Shown here one piece after another: positions 35,101 through 50,100 of a DNA stretch of 64,000 nt; position 1 is the first letter of the stretch, and the number at the start of each line of letters is the position of its first letter. The notes under the pieces are model-generated. The model had not been told where the DNA came from. It saw nothing but the letters and a program-made list of their open reading frames with translations, and made no database searches. Source of the DNA: Elephas maximus indicus (taxonomy: Eukaryota; Chordata; Mammalia; Proboscidea; Elephantidae); assembly GCF_024166365.1 (NCBI RefSeq), contig NC_064839.1, forward strand, positions 14,370,878 to 14,434,877, given 5' to 3'. The position numbers and the translations under genes were made by a program.

Positions 35101-38100
35101 ACCTCTACTACCTCCACCGTTACCTTTACCTGCATTGTTGCAGCAGCCCCCTACCCATTGGTTTCCCTGCTTCCCCCCCTTGCCCCCAGTAGCCTATTCT
35201 GAACACAGCAGCCAGCGTGACCTTTTAAAAATGTAAATCAGCTTCTGTCTCTGCTCAGAATCCTTACATTTAAACTTAGCATGTCTAAAACCAAACTCCC
35301 AATTCCCGTTCCCCTGTCCCCTTCTACCTCTGAGTACAAGCCTGAAGTCCTTGTGATCACCCACCAGGCCTAGGTGACCCTGCTTGCACCCGCTGCCTCT
35401 CTGACCTTGTTAACTGTCCCTTCCTTCTTCCTCCCACTCAGGCCGCACTCCTTCCTCACTGTTCTTCAGGACTTCGGTGTGTCATTCCGTCTGCCCAGAC
35501 TTTTCCCTGAGACCTCCACAAGGCTCACTGCCACGTCCCTTCAGGTCTCTGTTCAGTTGTCACTTCATCAGTGGAGCCTACCTTGCCCACTCTTAAAACC
35601 ACAACGCTAACTTTCACTTAAAGCACAATAAAAATTAAAAAAAAAAAAAAAAGCAACACTTCCCCCAGTCCGCTCCTGCCCCGTTCCCTGCCTTACTATT
35701 TTCCATAGCAGTGACAATTGTCTGAAATACTGTGAATTTTACTTACCTGTTCTCTTTCCCCTCTATTCTAGATTATAAATTCCAGGAAGGCAGGGATTTT
35801 TGTCTGTTTTTTCCCCTTGCTGTATCCCGCAGCACCTAGAAGAATACTTATCACTTGTTGGTGCTCAAAAGTGTTGAATGAATGAATAAGGAAGATAGAT
35901 TGGAGGAAGGCAAGATAAATTAGGACTGCAGGATCCAGGATAGTTAAGGCATCCCTTCCTTTCTATGCCTCCATTGCCTTGACTTGTCATTTTCTTTTTA
36001 AAAAATGCATTGTTTTTCTTTCTCATTGAAACATGAATTTGGGGAGATCCAGGACTAAATTTTTATACCTTTTTGTTTTCCCAGCAAACGTATGTTCAGT
36101 GGCAAACCAAACCAGTTGCTGTCAAGTCAATTCCAATGCATAGTGACCCTATAGGACAGAGCAGAACTATCCCATAGAGTTTCCAAGGAGGGCCTGGTGG
36201 ATTTGAACTGCAGACCGTTTGGTTAGCAGCTGTCGCTCTTAACCACTACACCATGAGGGTTTCCATGTTCACTGGTGAGAAAGGACAATTCTTGTTTAGG
36301 TAAAAGGATAATTCCTGTTTGGGTAAAAGCATTCAAGTCGGTCATTTTTTTCAGTCTCTTTGTGCTGACATTTTCTGGTGTTGTTTTCTTATTTATTTCA
36401 TATTGCGTAATTTGCATGTCTTCACATTGAATACTTCTGCAAAGCATGGATCCTTTACAGTAAATGTAATTCGATTAGGGCTAATCCACAAAACAGCAAC
36501 GACAGTAGAACCTGGAGCCACAATTGCTTCTGTGCAGGCCCCTGGACATAGTGCCACCTCAGCGGTAGTCCAACCTACTCGCATACTCTCTACTGAGCAA
36601 CTGTCATGTGGCAAGGCTCTAATCAACTCTAGGGCAGGAATCATTCCCCTCTAACAGATGGACATGAATTAAACCAGAAAATAAACCGTGTATGTGCAGT
36701 AAATATGTTTGCTGAGGGCATGATTCCCGGGACAGAACTTTCAGAACAGCTGTCTTTATCATGAGCTGCTGTTTCTTGGTGAGATGATTTGTTAACTCAT
36801 TCTGAAACAGATTACATTTATAAAGTTAATCTGTCAATGGCCTCGCCGCTACCAGCAGCCTAATTATTTTGGGGAGCAGTTTTTATAAACAAAGGCTATT
36901 TACATGAGGTTTTAAAAAACTAGTATGTTTCCTTTCCCAATTTGGAGTCATTTGCTTAGAAGGGCTTGTTACCTTTTGTTTGTGCACTGCCAGCACTTGC
37001 CTTAATGCCTGTAAAAAAAAAAAAAAAAAAATGCCTGTAGGGGTGCAAATGATTGTGAACATTTTTTTTTTCTTTTAGTCGTTAAGTTACTATTAAACTG
37101 CCATTGTTGAATGGTTTTAGCTGTACTGTTCTTTAAAAATGCAATTCTTTTGTCTTTCCACCTTTTTGTGTCATCTTCAGAGAGGTCGTTTGCATTCTCT
37201 CAACATGCCTTGCTTTCCTTGTACAACCTGTGCAGATTTAAATATGGAATATTTGGTTTGCGTTCTTTAGAGGGCAACTTCTATTGGTGTATATTTTCCT
37301 TGGCGTGATCTACCAGGCAAAGTATAAATTGCTGTAAAGCTGGAAAAGTGTTTGAATGAGTCAAGCAGATGTTCCCTTAGCATGAAGCAGATGTAAAACT
37401 TGCACGTGTCTGTCTAATAAAGTATAGCATTTGGTTCTATGCAGCTGGTGCCAAGATTACCAATTAATCATGTTTGAATGCATTTTTACTAATTAGGCCC
37501 CCCCTCTGTTCTTTATACATTCTGGGTGTATTAAAGAGAGGAGTGGGCCACAAAAGCCTCTCCACTTTTAGTACTTAGAACAATGTCTTTGTTTTTTACC
37601 CACATCTTTGTAAAGTCAGTTTTCTTTTATTTTTAGAACCGTATTGGAAATGAAGCTCATACATGTGGATGACTGATTTGACCCTCTAGTTTGGTTTGGG
37701 GATGTAGATTTTATGTTAAGATGTCCCACTCAATATGCTACACTTAGTACCTTGAATACTTGAAGATAGCAAGAGAGAAGAAAAGAAACATAATGAAACT
37801 TAATGGTTTTTTTCTTTCTTATTTGCATGAGCAGCAGCTAACATTTACCCAGTTATCTTCAGTTCGTAGACTCTACAGTTACTTGACCTACTAGGGGTGT
37901 GAAATTCTAGAGATGAGTGATTCCAATCTGGTTTTATGTTGTCAAAAGCAACAGAACGGTTTTTCTCAAAGATTGAAAATGAGTGGATTAACATGACTGC
38001 TAAGAAGAGTTGCTTCTGCTATGAAGATACAATACTAGTAGCAATTGTAAAAACTAGAAAACTCACACCATTCTATATTGTCCTTTTTCTAAAGCAGGTG

Positions 38101-41100
38101 GGCTAATGAGAGTAATTTCCAGAATCTTATTTGGGGCCTTTTTTCTTGCTTGGTTCCCCAGGATTAATTTATTTTCTGTGAAAAGACGTTCAATACATAT
38201 AAGAAGGTTTGCTGCCCTTCTCGTTTTTCTGAAGAGAGTTTGTTAACAAGGATAAAACATAATAGTTTGGTTTGGGGGTCAATAATTTGATGTTTACATT
38301 GTTAGTTAAGAGACTGTTTCTTCAGTAATTTAGTCATGAATCGATTGACAGTGCCCTTTTTCTCTTACATATTTAAAGGTTAAGAGAAATACATTAAATA
38401 ATTGCCAAGTCTAAGATTAAACAGCATGAAAGTTTGTTTTTGTTTTTTAATGAAATGTTTATTACTCTTTGAAAAATAGTTGGAGATGGGGGAAACAAAG
38501 AGGTGCCAAAAGCAGTTCATGAGCTGGGAAGTGAGATGCTCTCTGTTTATCATCTTCCCCCATAAGGTTGGGTTTGTGATAGGCGGGACTGCCATAATAC
38601 AATATAACACTGATGGAATTACATTTTAGGGCAATATGTTGCAGATTCTAGGACCTGGTTTTTGAACACTGAGATAAAAGAATCTGTAGATACAAACTGT
38701 AACTTTTTGTTCATTTATTCTGTTGCATGTATATGAAATACAGGATCTAAGGCTTTCAATAGGATTGGTCCAGAAAATCTTCCCAATCTTCATTAGCAGC
38801 TGCCTCCATATTTTATATTGAGTTAAAATTTAAATTTAATAAAAGCATTTTACAATCAAACTGACTAATAGATACTACTTTCAATTTTCAGTTCCTCCGA
38901 GATTGACAGTTTTTCTAAAAAGTAGTTTAATAATCCATGTATTTGTTTACCTACATGAATATCTTTCCACCGAGGATATACTTGTCTAAGTCAAATTCAT
39001 ATGCAAAGAGTCTTCTTCATTTCACTAAGAATACCTTATATTCTCAATAAACAGACAAAACATTGGTCTCATAAAATATTGTTAGCCTTTAGGCTGGTGT
39101 CTAACACAATTATAGTTCTTCTAATTTGGGAAGTTTTTTAGACTGTCTCTATCATGTTTCTCAGTATTATTATATGGGAATGATTTTTCTGAAGTTTAGT
39201 TTTTATTTGTATGAAATAAAAGAAAAACACTAACTCTGAAACATTTAAATGGAACTAGTTGTTTTAATTTTTTAATGAATTATAAAACATTTTAAACATC
39301 TAAAAGTAGTGTTAAAAATAGTCAAAACTCAAAGAAATTGGAACTTACCGTTTATTCTGAGCAGTTATTTTATCTAAATATAGGGACACCATTCTGATTC
39401 TAAAAAAAGCAAATGGCTTGAAGTAGGCTAGTTACAATGAGGCTTATAAAGAGACGAGGAGGGAAATAATAGAAGATCAGCCATTGGCTAATCTGAACAT
39501 GATTGATTGAACCCTGCCCTCCCCGTTTACTGAGATCAACTGATATCAGGCCACAAAGGTGGTCTCTGGCCTGGCTGCTAAACAAATGTGGCCCTCTATA
39601 GGGTTGCTGTGATTTGGAACCAACTCAGCAGCAACAGATTTGGTTTGGTTTTGGTTTACCCACCTGCAGCCATGAGACCTTTTGAAATTTAAATTTAAGA
39701 AAGCCTAGAATATTGAATATATACCATGCACTGCCAGAAGAACGAACAAATCTGTCTTGGAAGAAGTACAGCCAGAATGCTCCTTAAGAAGTGATGATGA
39801 TGAGACTTCATCTCAGGTACTTTCAACATGTTAGCAGGAGGGACCAGTCCCTGAAAAGGACATCATGCTTGTTAAAGTAGAGGGTCAGTGAAAAAGATGA
39901 AGACCCTCGATGAGATGGATTGATACGGTGGCTACAACGATGAGTTCAAACAGCAATGATTGCGAAGATGGTGCAGGACCAGGCAGTGTTTTGGTCTGTA
40001 TTACATAGGGTTGCTATGAGTTGGAACCCGCTTGATGACACCTAACAACAACAGTCTTTTTTGTTTAATCACGCTAATGGTTTTGTTGACTACCCTTTTC
40101 TATCAGGAAAAGACAAATTTAGGCTGCTGTAGAGCAGCTTTTTGGTGGGGTGCAGGGGGACACTCAGTGCATTTGCAGTTTGGGTCAGGCTTTTTTATGG
40201 TTAGTATTTGGTGTCGTGGGTGAGAAAAAAAAGCCTTAAAATCAAAGTAAGACGTCTGTTATTTTTCTTTTTGACAGTAGAGAGAATAGTATAATAAACC
40301 TCCACGAGCCTTGGTTGTGCAATGGCCATGTGCGTGGCTGCTAACTGAAAGGTCAAAGGTTTGAGCCCACCAGCTGCTCCACGGGAGAAAGATGTGGCAG
40401 TCTGCTTCTGTAAAGATTACAGCCCTGGAAACCCTATGGGACAGTTCTACTCTGTCCTATAGAGTCTCTATGAGTCAGAATTGACTTGATGGCAAGGGGT
40501 TTTTGTTTTTAACCTGTCACCAGGCTTCAACAATTATCAACCTTCTATTCTTGTTTGGCAAGATTTCTTGTAACTGTATTTTCAGAGACTTTTATTTTCT
40601 AAGTTGTTGTTTCTGAATCTTATTTCTACAGTGACAATAGATATTTAAACAACACTTGACTGTATTTCAGGAAGTGGAACGAGAAATCTCATTCAGGACG
40701 GAATGTGGACTGTATTACTCCTATTACAAGCAAATGCTGCAGGCTCCAACCCTCAAGCAAGGTAATTACAACTAATAGTTTCATTTGGGGGCCTATTATG
40801 TTCTTTTCACTATTGCAATCAAAACATTTAAATTGCTCACAAAACTTGTATAATTTTTTTTTTTTGAACTTGGGTAGTTTTTCCTTGTGAACATCTGATC
40901 GGTCCATGAAAATGTTTTGCTCTAGAAGTTCTATAATACTTTGGGTAACTTTCCTTTCCTTGCCTCCGAGCTCTGCTCTGTCCCAAAAATCGTCTGTTTG
41001 ACTGAGATGTCTTGGCTTTGTTGCTGGTTTTTCTCATGGGCGTTTTAGAAGCCGTCTTTGCAGACAAAGGGAGCATCATCTGAGAACAGGGATCATTTGG

Positions 41101-44100
41101 GTGATACAAATGATCTCTCTTGTCCCCAAACCCCCCTTCATTCCTTTATTTTGCTAGTTGCCATTATTCCTACGTTTGCACTTTTCCTAAGTGGTTTAGA
41201 GGCTATATTCTTTACCGGTACTCCATCTGGTAGAGGCCCCCAGAAGGATCTCCTGCTGGACGTATCCTTGATAGGCTTAACGTGGGCACACGTGGCAGAA
41301 TCACCCCTTTCCAGGCTTTGGTTGGATTCAGACATATTTATGTATTTATTTTTGTCAAGAAGCCATGGTGGCATTTTACATGTCTTAGACTATACACGGA
41401 AACCCTGGTGGCATAGTGGTTAAGAGCTACGGCTGTTAACTAAAAGGCCGGCAGGTCAAATCCACTAAGCACTCCTTGGAAATCCTATGGGGCAATTCTA
41501 CTCTGTCTTAGAGGGTTGCTATGAGTTGGAATCGACTCGATAGCAACAGGTTTGGGGTTTTTTTTGTTTTTTTCTTCAGACTATATCACATTACCAGCTG
41601 CCTTCGAGTCGCTTCTGACTCATGGCGATCCCATGTGTGTCAGAGTAGAACTATGCTGCATAGGGTTATCAATGGCAGGTTTTTCTGAAATAGACCCCGA
41701 GACTTTCTTTACAGGCACCTCTGGATGAACTCAAACCTCCGGCCTTTGAGTTAGCAGCCAAGTGTGTTAACAGTTTGCACCACTTAGGGAAGGACTCAAA
41801 AAAGTAATCAGTTCCTGCCGGTAGCCTGATTCATCCATAATAAGGCTAATTACTCATCAGCCTTTCACTTAATTGTTGATGATTGTTGTCTATACCCATT
41901 AAAACCAAACCCGTTGCCGTCGGGTCAATTCTGATTCAGAGCAACCCTATACAACAGAGTAGAGCTGCCCCACAGGCTTTCCAAGGAACGACTGGTGGAT
42001 TTGAACTGCAGATCTTTTGGTTAGCAGTCTGAGTCCTTAACCACGGTGTCACCAGGGCACCGTTATTTAAATAGGAATACAAAACAGTGATATCCTAATT
42101 CTATCACCCCTCTTATATTTATCAGCTAGAATTCTATTATGTAGAAAACCTTTTTCTCATCAATTATTTGGTAACCATGAGGTACAGTTTATACAAGAAA
42201 GGCAGAATCAGTGTTAATTTCCCCTCCCTTTTTTAATATTTACCAGTTTTCTCTGGCATACTCTAAAGCAGTAGGTCTCAACTAGGGGGGTGATTCTCTT
42301 TCTGGGTTACGATCAATCAGTCCACTGTTGTGTTCTCAAATAGCCTAGAGCTATCGTCTCCATAAGGATTACCAAATGGTATTATTCTAATTCCAGCTTT
42401 CCTTCCATCATTACTAGGTGGAATTCCTTCCAAAAAAAAACTTTTCTCATCAACTCTTTGGTAACCCAGAGGTTCAGTTCATAAAGGAAAGGCAGAGTAA
42501 ATACTGGCTCCTTCCCTTTATTGTGTTCAGGATGAATTGCCTCTCTAAACAAAAAGGAAACCCATTGCTTTCAAGTCAATTCCAACTCATAGTGACCCTA
42601 TAGGACAGAGTAGAATTACCCCATAGAGTTTCCGAGGAGCACCTGGTGGATTCCAACTGCTGACCTCTTGGTTAGCAGCCGTAACTCTTAACCGCTACAC
42701 CACCGGGGTTTCCATTGCTTCTCTCGTACCCCTCAAAGAAGAGTTTTGATTGTTAGGTATCATCATGGACTCATGGATTTTTAACATATTTAGTGTGTTT
42801 AAGTCGTTTGCGTTCATTCATCCTTTTTATATTCAAATTGTTCTATCTTTGGCCAGTGGAACCGCCTTCAGATTGGCAGCTCTTTTTTAACACTAACCCA
42901 GTGGTCTTTGAAAATTTCCTAGGTTTCCGGCATGATAAGATGTTTCAGACCCATTTTGTCTATTTCTCACCCCTCGCCTAGAATCAGCCGTTTCTCCAAG
43001 GATCCCTAATTCTGTTTAGTGGCTACTTAGAGACCATAGTCTGGGTACTAAAAAGTTTTAAAAAACCAGTGGCTGTGGAGCTGACTCGGACTCATGGTGA
43101 GCCCACGTGTGTCACAGCAGAACTGTGCTCCGTAAGGTTTCAGTGGCTGATTTTTCGGAAGTAGCTCTCCAAGCCTTTCTTCCAGAGCACCTCTGAGTGG
43201 ACTTAACTGCCAGTCTTTTGGTTGGCAGCTGAGTTCATTGCCGTTTGTACCACCCAGGAACAATCTGCATACTAAGAACACTTTGCTCTACTGGGAGGTT
43301 CCTTGTTTCCAGGCCCTTTTAGTGATGACACCAAGGAAATGCTTGTTGGTTGTTTTTCCAAAGAGAAAATACATTATGAATATAGCTGTTTTCAGTTTAA
43401 AGTTAGGATACAGGATTTTTACCTTTTTTATTTTATATTTGTATCTTTTTTCTTTAGCTGAAAATTTTGGTTCCTACTGACATTAACATTATCACTTACT
43501 TGTTTCCTACTAATAGAGCCCTGGTGGTGCAGCACTTAAGAGCTACGGCTGCTAACCAAAAGGTTGGCAGTTCAAATCCACCAGCCACTCCTTGGAAATC
43601 CAATGGGGCAGCTCTACCCTGTCCTATAGGGTTTCTATGAGTCAGAATCAACTTGGTGGCAACTAGTTTGGTTTTTTGGTTGTATATATAATAGTTTCAA
43701 AGTAACAATACTAATATTGCAACTAACAATGTGATTACCTGAAAACAGTTTAGGCTGTCTTTGGAGTTCTTTTCTGTACCTTAGGGTATAACCCACTAGA
43801 GATGGACACTCACATTACTCTTTTCAAGTCACACAGTTCTCTCTGTGACTGAGTCAGTAGGTTTATTTGTTTTATTTTCTGTTTGGTTTTTAGGAATTGG
43901 TTTAAAAATTTTTTTACTTAATTTATTGTATACTTATAAAGAAAAATCTGCATGGTTCCAAAGTCAAAACTATAAAACAGAGAGCATTTGGGGAAGTTGA
44001 CTTCTATCCCTTACCCATGTTTCCTTCCTTACCATTTAAGTGACCATTTTTATTAGTTTTCGATTTATTCTTCCACGGTTAATATTTTTAATATTAACAA

Positions 44101-47100
44101 ATACTTTATGTGTTATTATTCCCCCTTTCTTACATAAAAAGCTGGTTAGTGTATACATAGTTCTATATTTTGCATTTTTTTCACTTAAAAAATCTTAGGG
44201 ATCACTCTATGGTAGGATATGAAAATATTTCTTACTCCTTTTTTGCAACTGCATAATGCTCCTATACTCCTTTGTGTGGGTAGCCATAGTTTATCAGCCT
44301 GTTGATGAACATTTGGGTCGTTTCTAATCTCTTACTATTGTAAATGGTGCTGTGTGAATGGTGCTACCTCATTTTGTACTTTTGCCAGTCTACTGTTGGG
44401 ATCGATTCCTGGACGTGCGTTACCGGATGAGAGGGTAAATGCCATGTAGGTTTGCTGGTTATTACCAAGTTCCCCTTCCAGCTACAGTCTCTGAGAGTGC
44501 TTCCTTACAGCCTCGTTAACAGAGTGTATTGTTCCAACTTCCTGACCTTCCCAGGCTGATGGTGAGAAACGATGTCTCGGTGTAGTTTTTTTTTTTTTTT
44601 ACTTGTTGTAAATTACATATGTGTGTATATATATGACACATTTGCCAGTTCATCATTTTTCAGATATTTAATTCCATGTTATCAGTTACATTAACCATTT
44701 TGTGCAGTCACCATTAGTGTGGTTTTAATTTGTGCTTCTCTTGGTAGGAGTGAGGTTGAGCATTTGTTCACATGCGTAAGGACTGTTGGCGTGTTTTCTT
44801 CTGTGAACCGTCCATTCATACCTTGTACTGTTTAATCAGCTTGGTTACAGTAGCAAATCACATGGAAATAGCGGTGGATTCCTTTAATGGGTGTATTTCT
44901 CTTTCTCATTGCATGTCTGCTATGGACCAGCAGCAGCTCTGCTCTGTCCCACATGTCTTCTCATTCCAGCCCTTATTTGGAACATGCTGTCCTCGTAGCA
45001 GAGGGAAACAGCAAGAGAGCTGGTGGAAACATCCATTGTCTCTTAAGGCCTCTGCTCAGATGTGGCATATGTCACATCTACTCACATGCATTGGCCAGAG
45101 TGAGTCAAATGGGTAAACTCATCTTGGGGGGTGTGGAAAGCTGGTGTATACTCTCCCAAAGGAGGTATTTCAGATCTCATGGCAGGACAGCAACGGGGGA
45201 TGTAAAGTTCCTTACCCAAATTTCTATAGAAGGAACTCTTACTTTTTTCATTGCAGTCACAAAAGTTATAATTTACCCATTGTCTTGATTCTCTAGTGCT
45301 GCTATAACAGAAATACCACAAGTAGATGGCTTTAACAAACAAATTTATTTTCTCACGGTTTAGGAGACTAGAAGTCTGAATTCAGAGCGCTAGCTGTAGG
45401 GGAAGGCTTTTTCTCTCTGTCGCCTCTGGACGAAGGTCCTTGTCTCTTAAGCTTGTTTCCTGGTTCCTTGGAGATTTCCATGTGGTTTGGCATCAGTCTT
45501 CGCCCATCTCTGCTCTGCTTGCTTATTTAATCTCTTTTATATCTCAAAAGAGATTAACTCAAGATACAACCTACACTAATCCTGCCTCATTAACATAACA
45601 TAGACATCCCATTCCCAACTGGAATTATAACCACAGGCATAGAGGTTAGGATTTACAACACATATTTTTGAAGGACGCAATTCAATCCATAACATTCCAT
45701 CCTTCGGCCTCCAAAAATTCATGGTCTTGCCACATGCAAAACGCATTCACCCCATCACATCATCCCAAAAGTCTTACATCAACTCCAAATCCAAAACCTC
45801 ATCTTCTGAATCATCTAAGTCAAATATAGATGAGACTTTAGGCATATTCCATCCTGGGGCAAAAGTCCTCTTCATCTGTGAAGCTGCGAAATCTAGAATG
45901 CAAGTGACTGTTCGCAAAGTACAACAGTGGAGCAAACACAAGGTAGACTTCCCATTACAAGTACCAGAAAGTAAAGGAAAAAGGGAATAATGGGCACCAT
46001 GTAAGTCCAAAACCCAGCAAAACAGTTTACATTAGCTCTCAAAGCTTTAAAACAATCCTCTGTTCTTTAGGACTATCTGGGCAATGGCTCTGCCCTCCAG
46101 ACTCAGGGTGTTGGCCACACACACCCTCTGGATTCTGGGTGGAGGTCTCTTGGCCCTGAGCTTCAGCTCTGCTTTCCATGCCCACTGGGACTGCAGCTTT
46201 GCTCGCCAGGGTTTTGGGCAATGGCTCCATCGCTCTGGCACTGGTGGATGGCAGCCCCACACTCCAGAATCAAGCTGGTGAAGATCTGACTCTTTTAAAC
46301 CTAGGAGGCCGTAATTCCACCCTTTGAAACCAATGCAGCCCTGCTTCTTGTCCTCCTTCCAACAGTTCGTCTGTCTCTGAGCCACTCCAGGGATGGTCCT
46401 TTTCTTTTCTTGGAGGACAACAGATATATCTCCTTTGGCGTGTTTCCTGCCTGTAGAATTCCAAGAGGCAGACAGTGCTCTTTTCTTTCCTTCTTTCTAT
46501 CCCCTTCTGTCTAAGCTGATGAGTTTTATGCTGTGGTAGCTTGTTAGATTCATTAGTCACAGGCTTAATTTCTCTAACAAAAGATTGTAGTCTCAGGCTG
46601 GGTTCTCCAGAGAAGCAAAACCTGTGAAGCACACGTATATACATATACAGAGAGAGATTTATCTCAAGGAAATGGCCCACAAGGTAGTAGAGGCTGGCAA
46701 ACCCCAAGTCCATGGGTCAGGTGTCAGGCTGAAAGCCTCGTCTGACTCTCACAGCTGCATGGGCTGATGAACCCAAGAATCGGCAGGTCAGGTGGCAGGC
46801 TGCTGGCTTACAGGCTGCGGAGGCTGGTGAATACAAGATGGGCAGGAAATACAGCAGGCTGCTGGCTCACAGCCTTCAGAGGCTGACAGATCCCAAGATA
46901 GGCAGCCAGTGTGGCAGGCCGCTGACTCAAGTCCCTAGAACAGGCGGTCAGATGATGCCAAGCTAGATGCGGGATCCAGAGCGAGCAAAAGCCAGTGAGC
47001 TTTGCCAGAACTTCCATATATATATATTTGGTGCAGGCCACACCCCTAAAGAAACTCCCCTTACAAATGATTGGCTGATTTACATCAGATCACATCATGG

Positions 47101-50100
47101 AAGTGATTATATTTTATCACAAAATGGAGGATAACTATATCATTAAAAACTGCCAAATTACGTCATTATATAACTGCCAAACTACATCACTACATGACTG
47201 CCAAACACTGAGAATCATAGCCCAACCAAGCTGACGCACAACCCTAGCCATCACAGTTGTGTAGCCACATCCTTGGTGAAAATTCTGGGACACATGTCCT
47301 TAGTTTGTGCAACAGAATTTTCCAGATCTTTAAGTTTTGTTTTCATGTAGTACAGTTGATTTTTAAGTCCATCTCTTTCTTATTGCATTTTACTATAAGT
47401 GGCAAGGAAAAGCTGTGGGGCCCCTTTAAGATCTTGCTTAGAAATCTCAGTGAAATATCCAAGTTTATCACTTACAAATTCTGCCTTCTACCAAACATTT
47501 GAACATAATTCAGACAAGTTCTTTGCCCCTGCATAAAAAGCATCACCCTTCTTCCATTGTCCAATCATGTATTCATCATTTTATTTTAAAGCCTCACCAG
47601 AAGAACATTTAATGTCCACATTTCTAGCATATGTATTCTCTAAGACAATAGAGACTTTCTCCATAACTCTCCTCACTTCCTTCTGAGCCCTCACCAAAAT
47701 TGTCTTTGACGTCCATAATTCTACTGACAGTCTCTTCAAGGCTTTTACTATTAAATAAAACCAAACCCATTCCCCATCAGTTATGACTCAATAGCAACCC
47801 TATAGGACAAAGTAGAACTGCCGCCATAGAGTTTCCAAGGCTGTAATCTTTGTGGAAGCAGGCTTGACATCTTTCTCCCTCGGAGTGGCTGGTGGGTTCA
47901 GACCACTAACCTTTTGGTTGGCAGCCGAACATTTTTAACCACTGCGCCACCAGGGCTCCTTCTTTATGAGGGTAGGACTCTGGTTTTTGCTATTACGTTG
48001 CCAGTGCCAAGCACAGTCTCTGGTGCATACTGAAGAAACTGAATAATTTTGAATGAATGAATGATTGTAATTAAAATTGTAAATATGCTTTCCTCATTTT
48101 TCAAATATCAATCTCAGGTTTACGTGGCTTAATATATGACAACAAAACTGAATCTATGAGGACAATTAACCTCCTTGAACGAATGAATATTTACCAGGAA
48201 GTTTTTCTCAGTATTTTATACAAAGTTCTACCCGTACAGGTATGTTGTATTTTGTGTCATCAAATTGAATTTTTGTCAAATGAAAGTCAAAATCTGCCAT
48301 TTTAAATTGAAAGGTTTACATATGTTCTTCACATCTTCAACTGACTGGGTATAAAATCAGCAATATCCTAATTTTCTACATGTATATTGTGAACTTTACT
48401 TTTTTTTATATTTTATGAGATACTTTTCACATATAAATGCTTCCTGGCTTATCTCATATGTGTTTAGAAGTTGACAGATATTTTCATTTGAAAACTTGTA
48501 ATTACTCCTCATTTATCTCTGAGATAAACAGTTTTTGGAAAATTAGCCAATCACAATGACTGCTTCTCATGCAAATGAGGAAAGTTAGACCAAATTAGGT
48601 ATAAAACGTGTCTAGAGTAGAGAATGAAGCCAGAACCGTCAAGGACTTCCCTCCTCCTCCTGCTCTCGGTAATGGGAGGAGAGACTGCTAGCACACTTGT
48701 GGATGGAGAGGGGTGATACAGGCTGATTGCTTGGAGTTAACAGCCAGCCTCTGGATATTGAATTCTCTATATCATACTTTTTAAATGGTGATGAGAAGAA
48801 TTAGGGCTTCTCTAACATTTTTTTTGTTCCCTTTTACAGAAATATTTAGAGCCAGTTTATTTTTATATTTACACCTTATTTGGGCTCCAGGCGATCTATG
48901 TCACAGCTCTTTATGTAACCAGCTGGCTCCTTAGTGGTACATGGCTATCAGGACTATTAGCAGCTTTGTGGTATGTCACAAATAGGTGAGTTGGAAGTAA
49001 TATGCCTCTCCCCCTTTCTAAAATGTAAGTAGAAATGAAGTCACTTCATTTCTAATTCAGAGAAACTTGTTCTGCCACATTTGTTTGGGACGGAGCTTTC
49101 TCTCTCTGGTACCTGTCCGTGTTTATTTTTCCTTTTTAGTAAGTCAGAAAGTCCTGCTTATTTATATTTCCAGCTAAGGAATAGAATGTTGAATTGCAAA
49201 TCAAGACAATCATCTGTAATAATCCAATTCAGTTACCAATCTTCTGTGTAATCAATATTTCTCCAGCCACATATCTTTTAAAGAAGTTCAATAATATCTT
49301 CACCATCAAGCTTAATACGGTTGTGTTAGGTTCACAATTAAACCAAAAAAACCAAAGCCATTGCCGTCGAGCCAGTTCTGACTCATAACGACCCTATAGG
49401 ACAGGGTAGAACTACCCCATAGAGTTCCCAAGGAGCACCTGATGGATTCGAACTGCCAACCTTTTGGTTAGCAGCCATAGCTCTTAACCACTACGCCACC
49501 AGGGTTTCCGGCTCACAATTAGCAAATCATAAAGCACCATACAAATGCAAGGAAGTTCTTCCATTAGCTAATTAATATCTATTATTAGTTTCTCAATACT
49601 AAAAAAAAAAAAAGGAGTCTTACGAAATAGCATTTTTTAAACTTCTTTTACATTGTTGCCTGACCTACAGTAGCAACGCCCATATTCAGTAAGGAAGAGT
49701 CTTACAACTTAAACAGTAGTTCAAACACTGATTTTTATTTTGTAATCCTAAGCAAATTACTTTTTATTATAACCTTGTTGGGCTCTTACTATATACAAAG
49801 CACTTTGCAAATGTTCTGTATGTATTCTTTTAACAACCCTATAAAGTAAGTACTGTTATTATCTCATTTTAGAGATGAGGAAATTGAGGTTTAAAAGGCT
49901 AAGTAATCTATTTAAGGTCATAGCTGCGTCTTGGTCAGAATTCAAACTCAGGGTATGGGACCGCTGTGGTATCCCGCCTTATAACATTTCTCTCTAACAT
50001 CTTAAATTACTCCGCTAAGCGTCAATGAAAGTCAAATTGATTCTTGCTACTAGGAGTAAGTAAGATGCATTTGTTGAATGTCTGCTATTATAATGATGGC

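Noticed and set aside
36319-36654. 111-aa plus-strand ORF, possible retrocopy or alternative exon
   Set aside because: No recognisable protein similarity, no poly-A or target duplication, and no flanking splice signals linked to DPY19L3 frames.
46047-46713. Overlapping 112- and 147-aa minus-strand ORFs
   Set aside because: They fall in LTR-retrotransposon-like internal sequence that is non-coding in related families; no recognisable domain.
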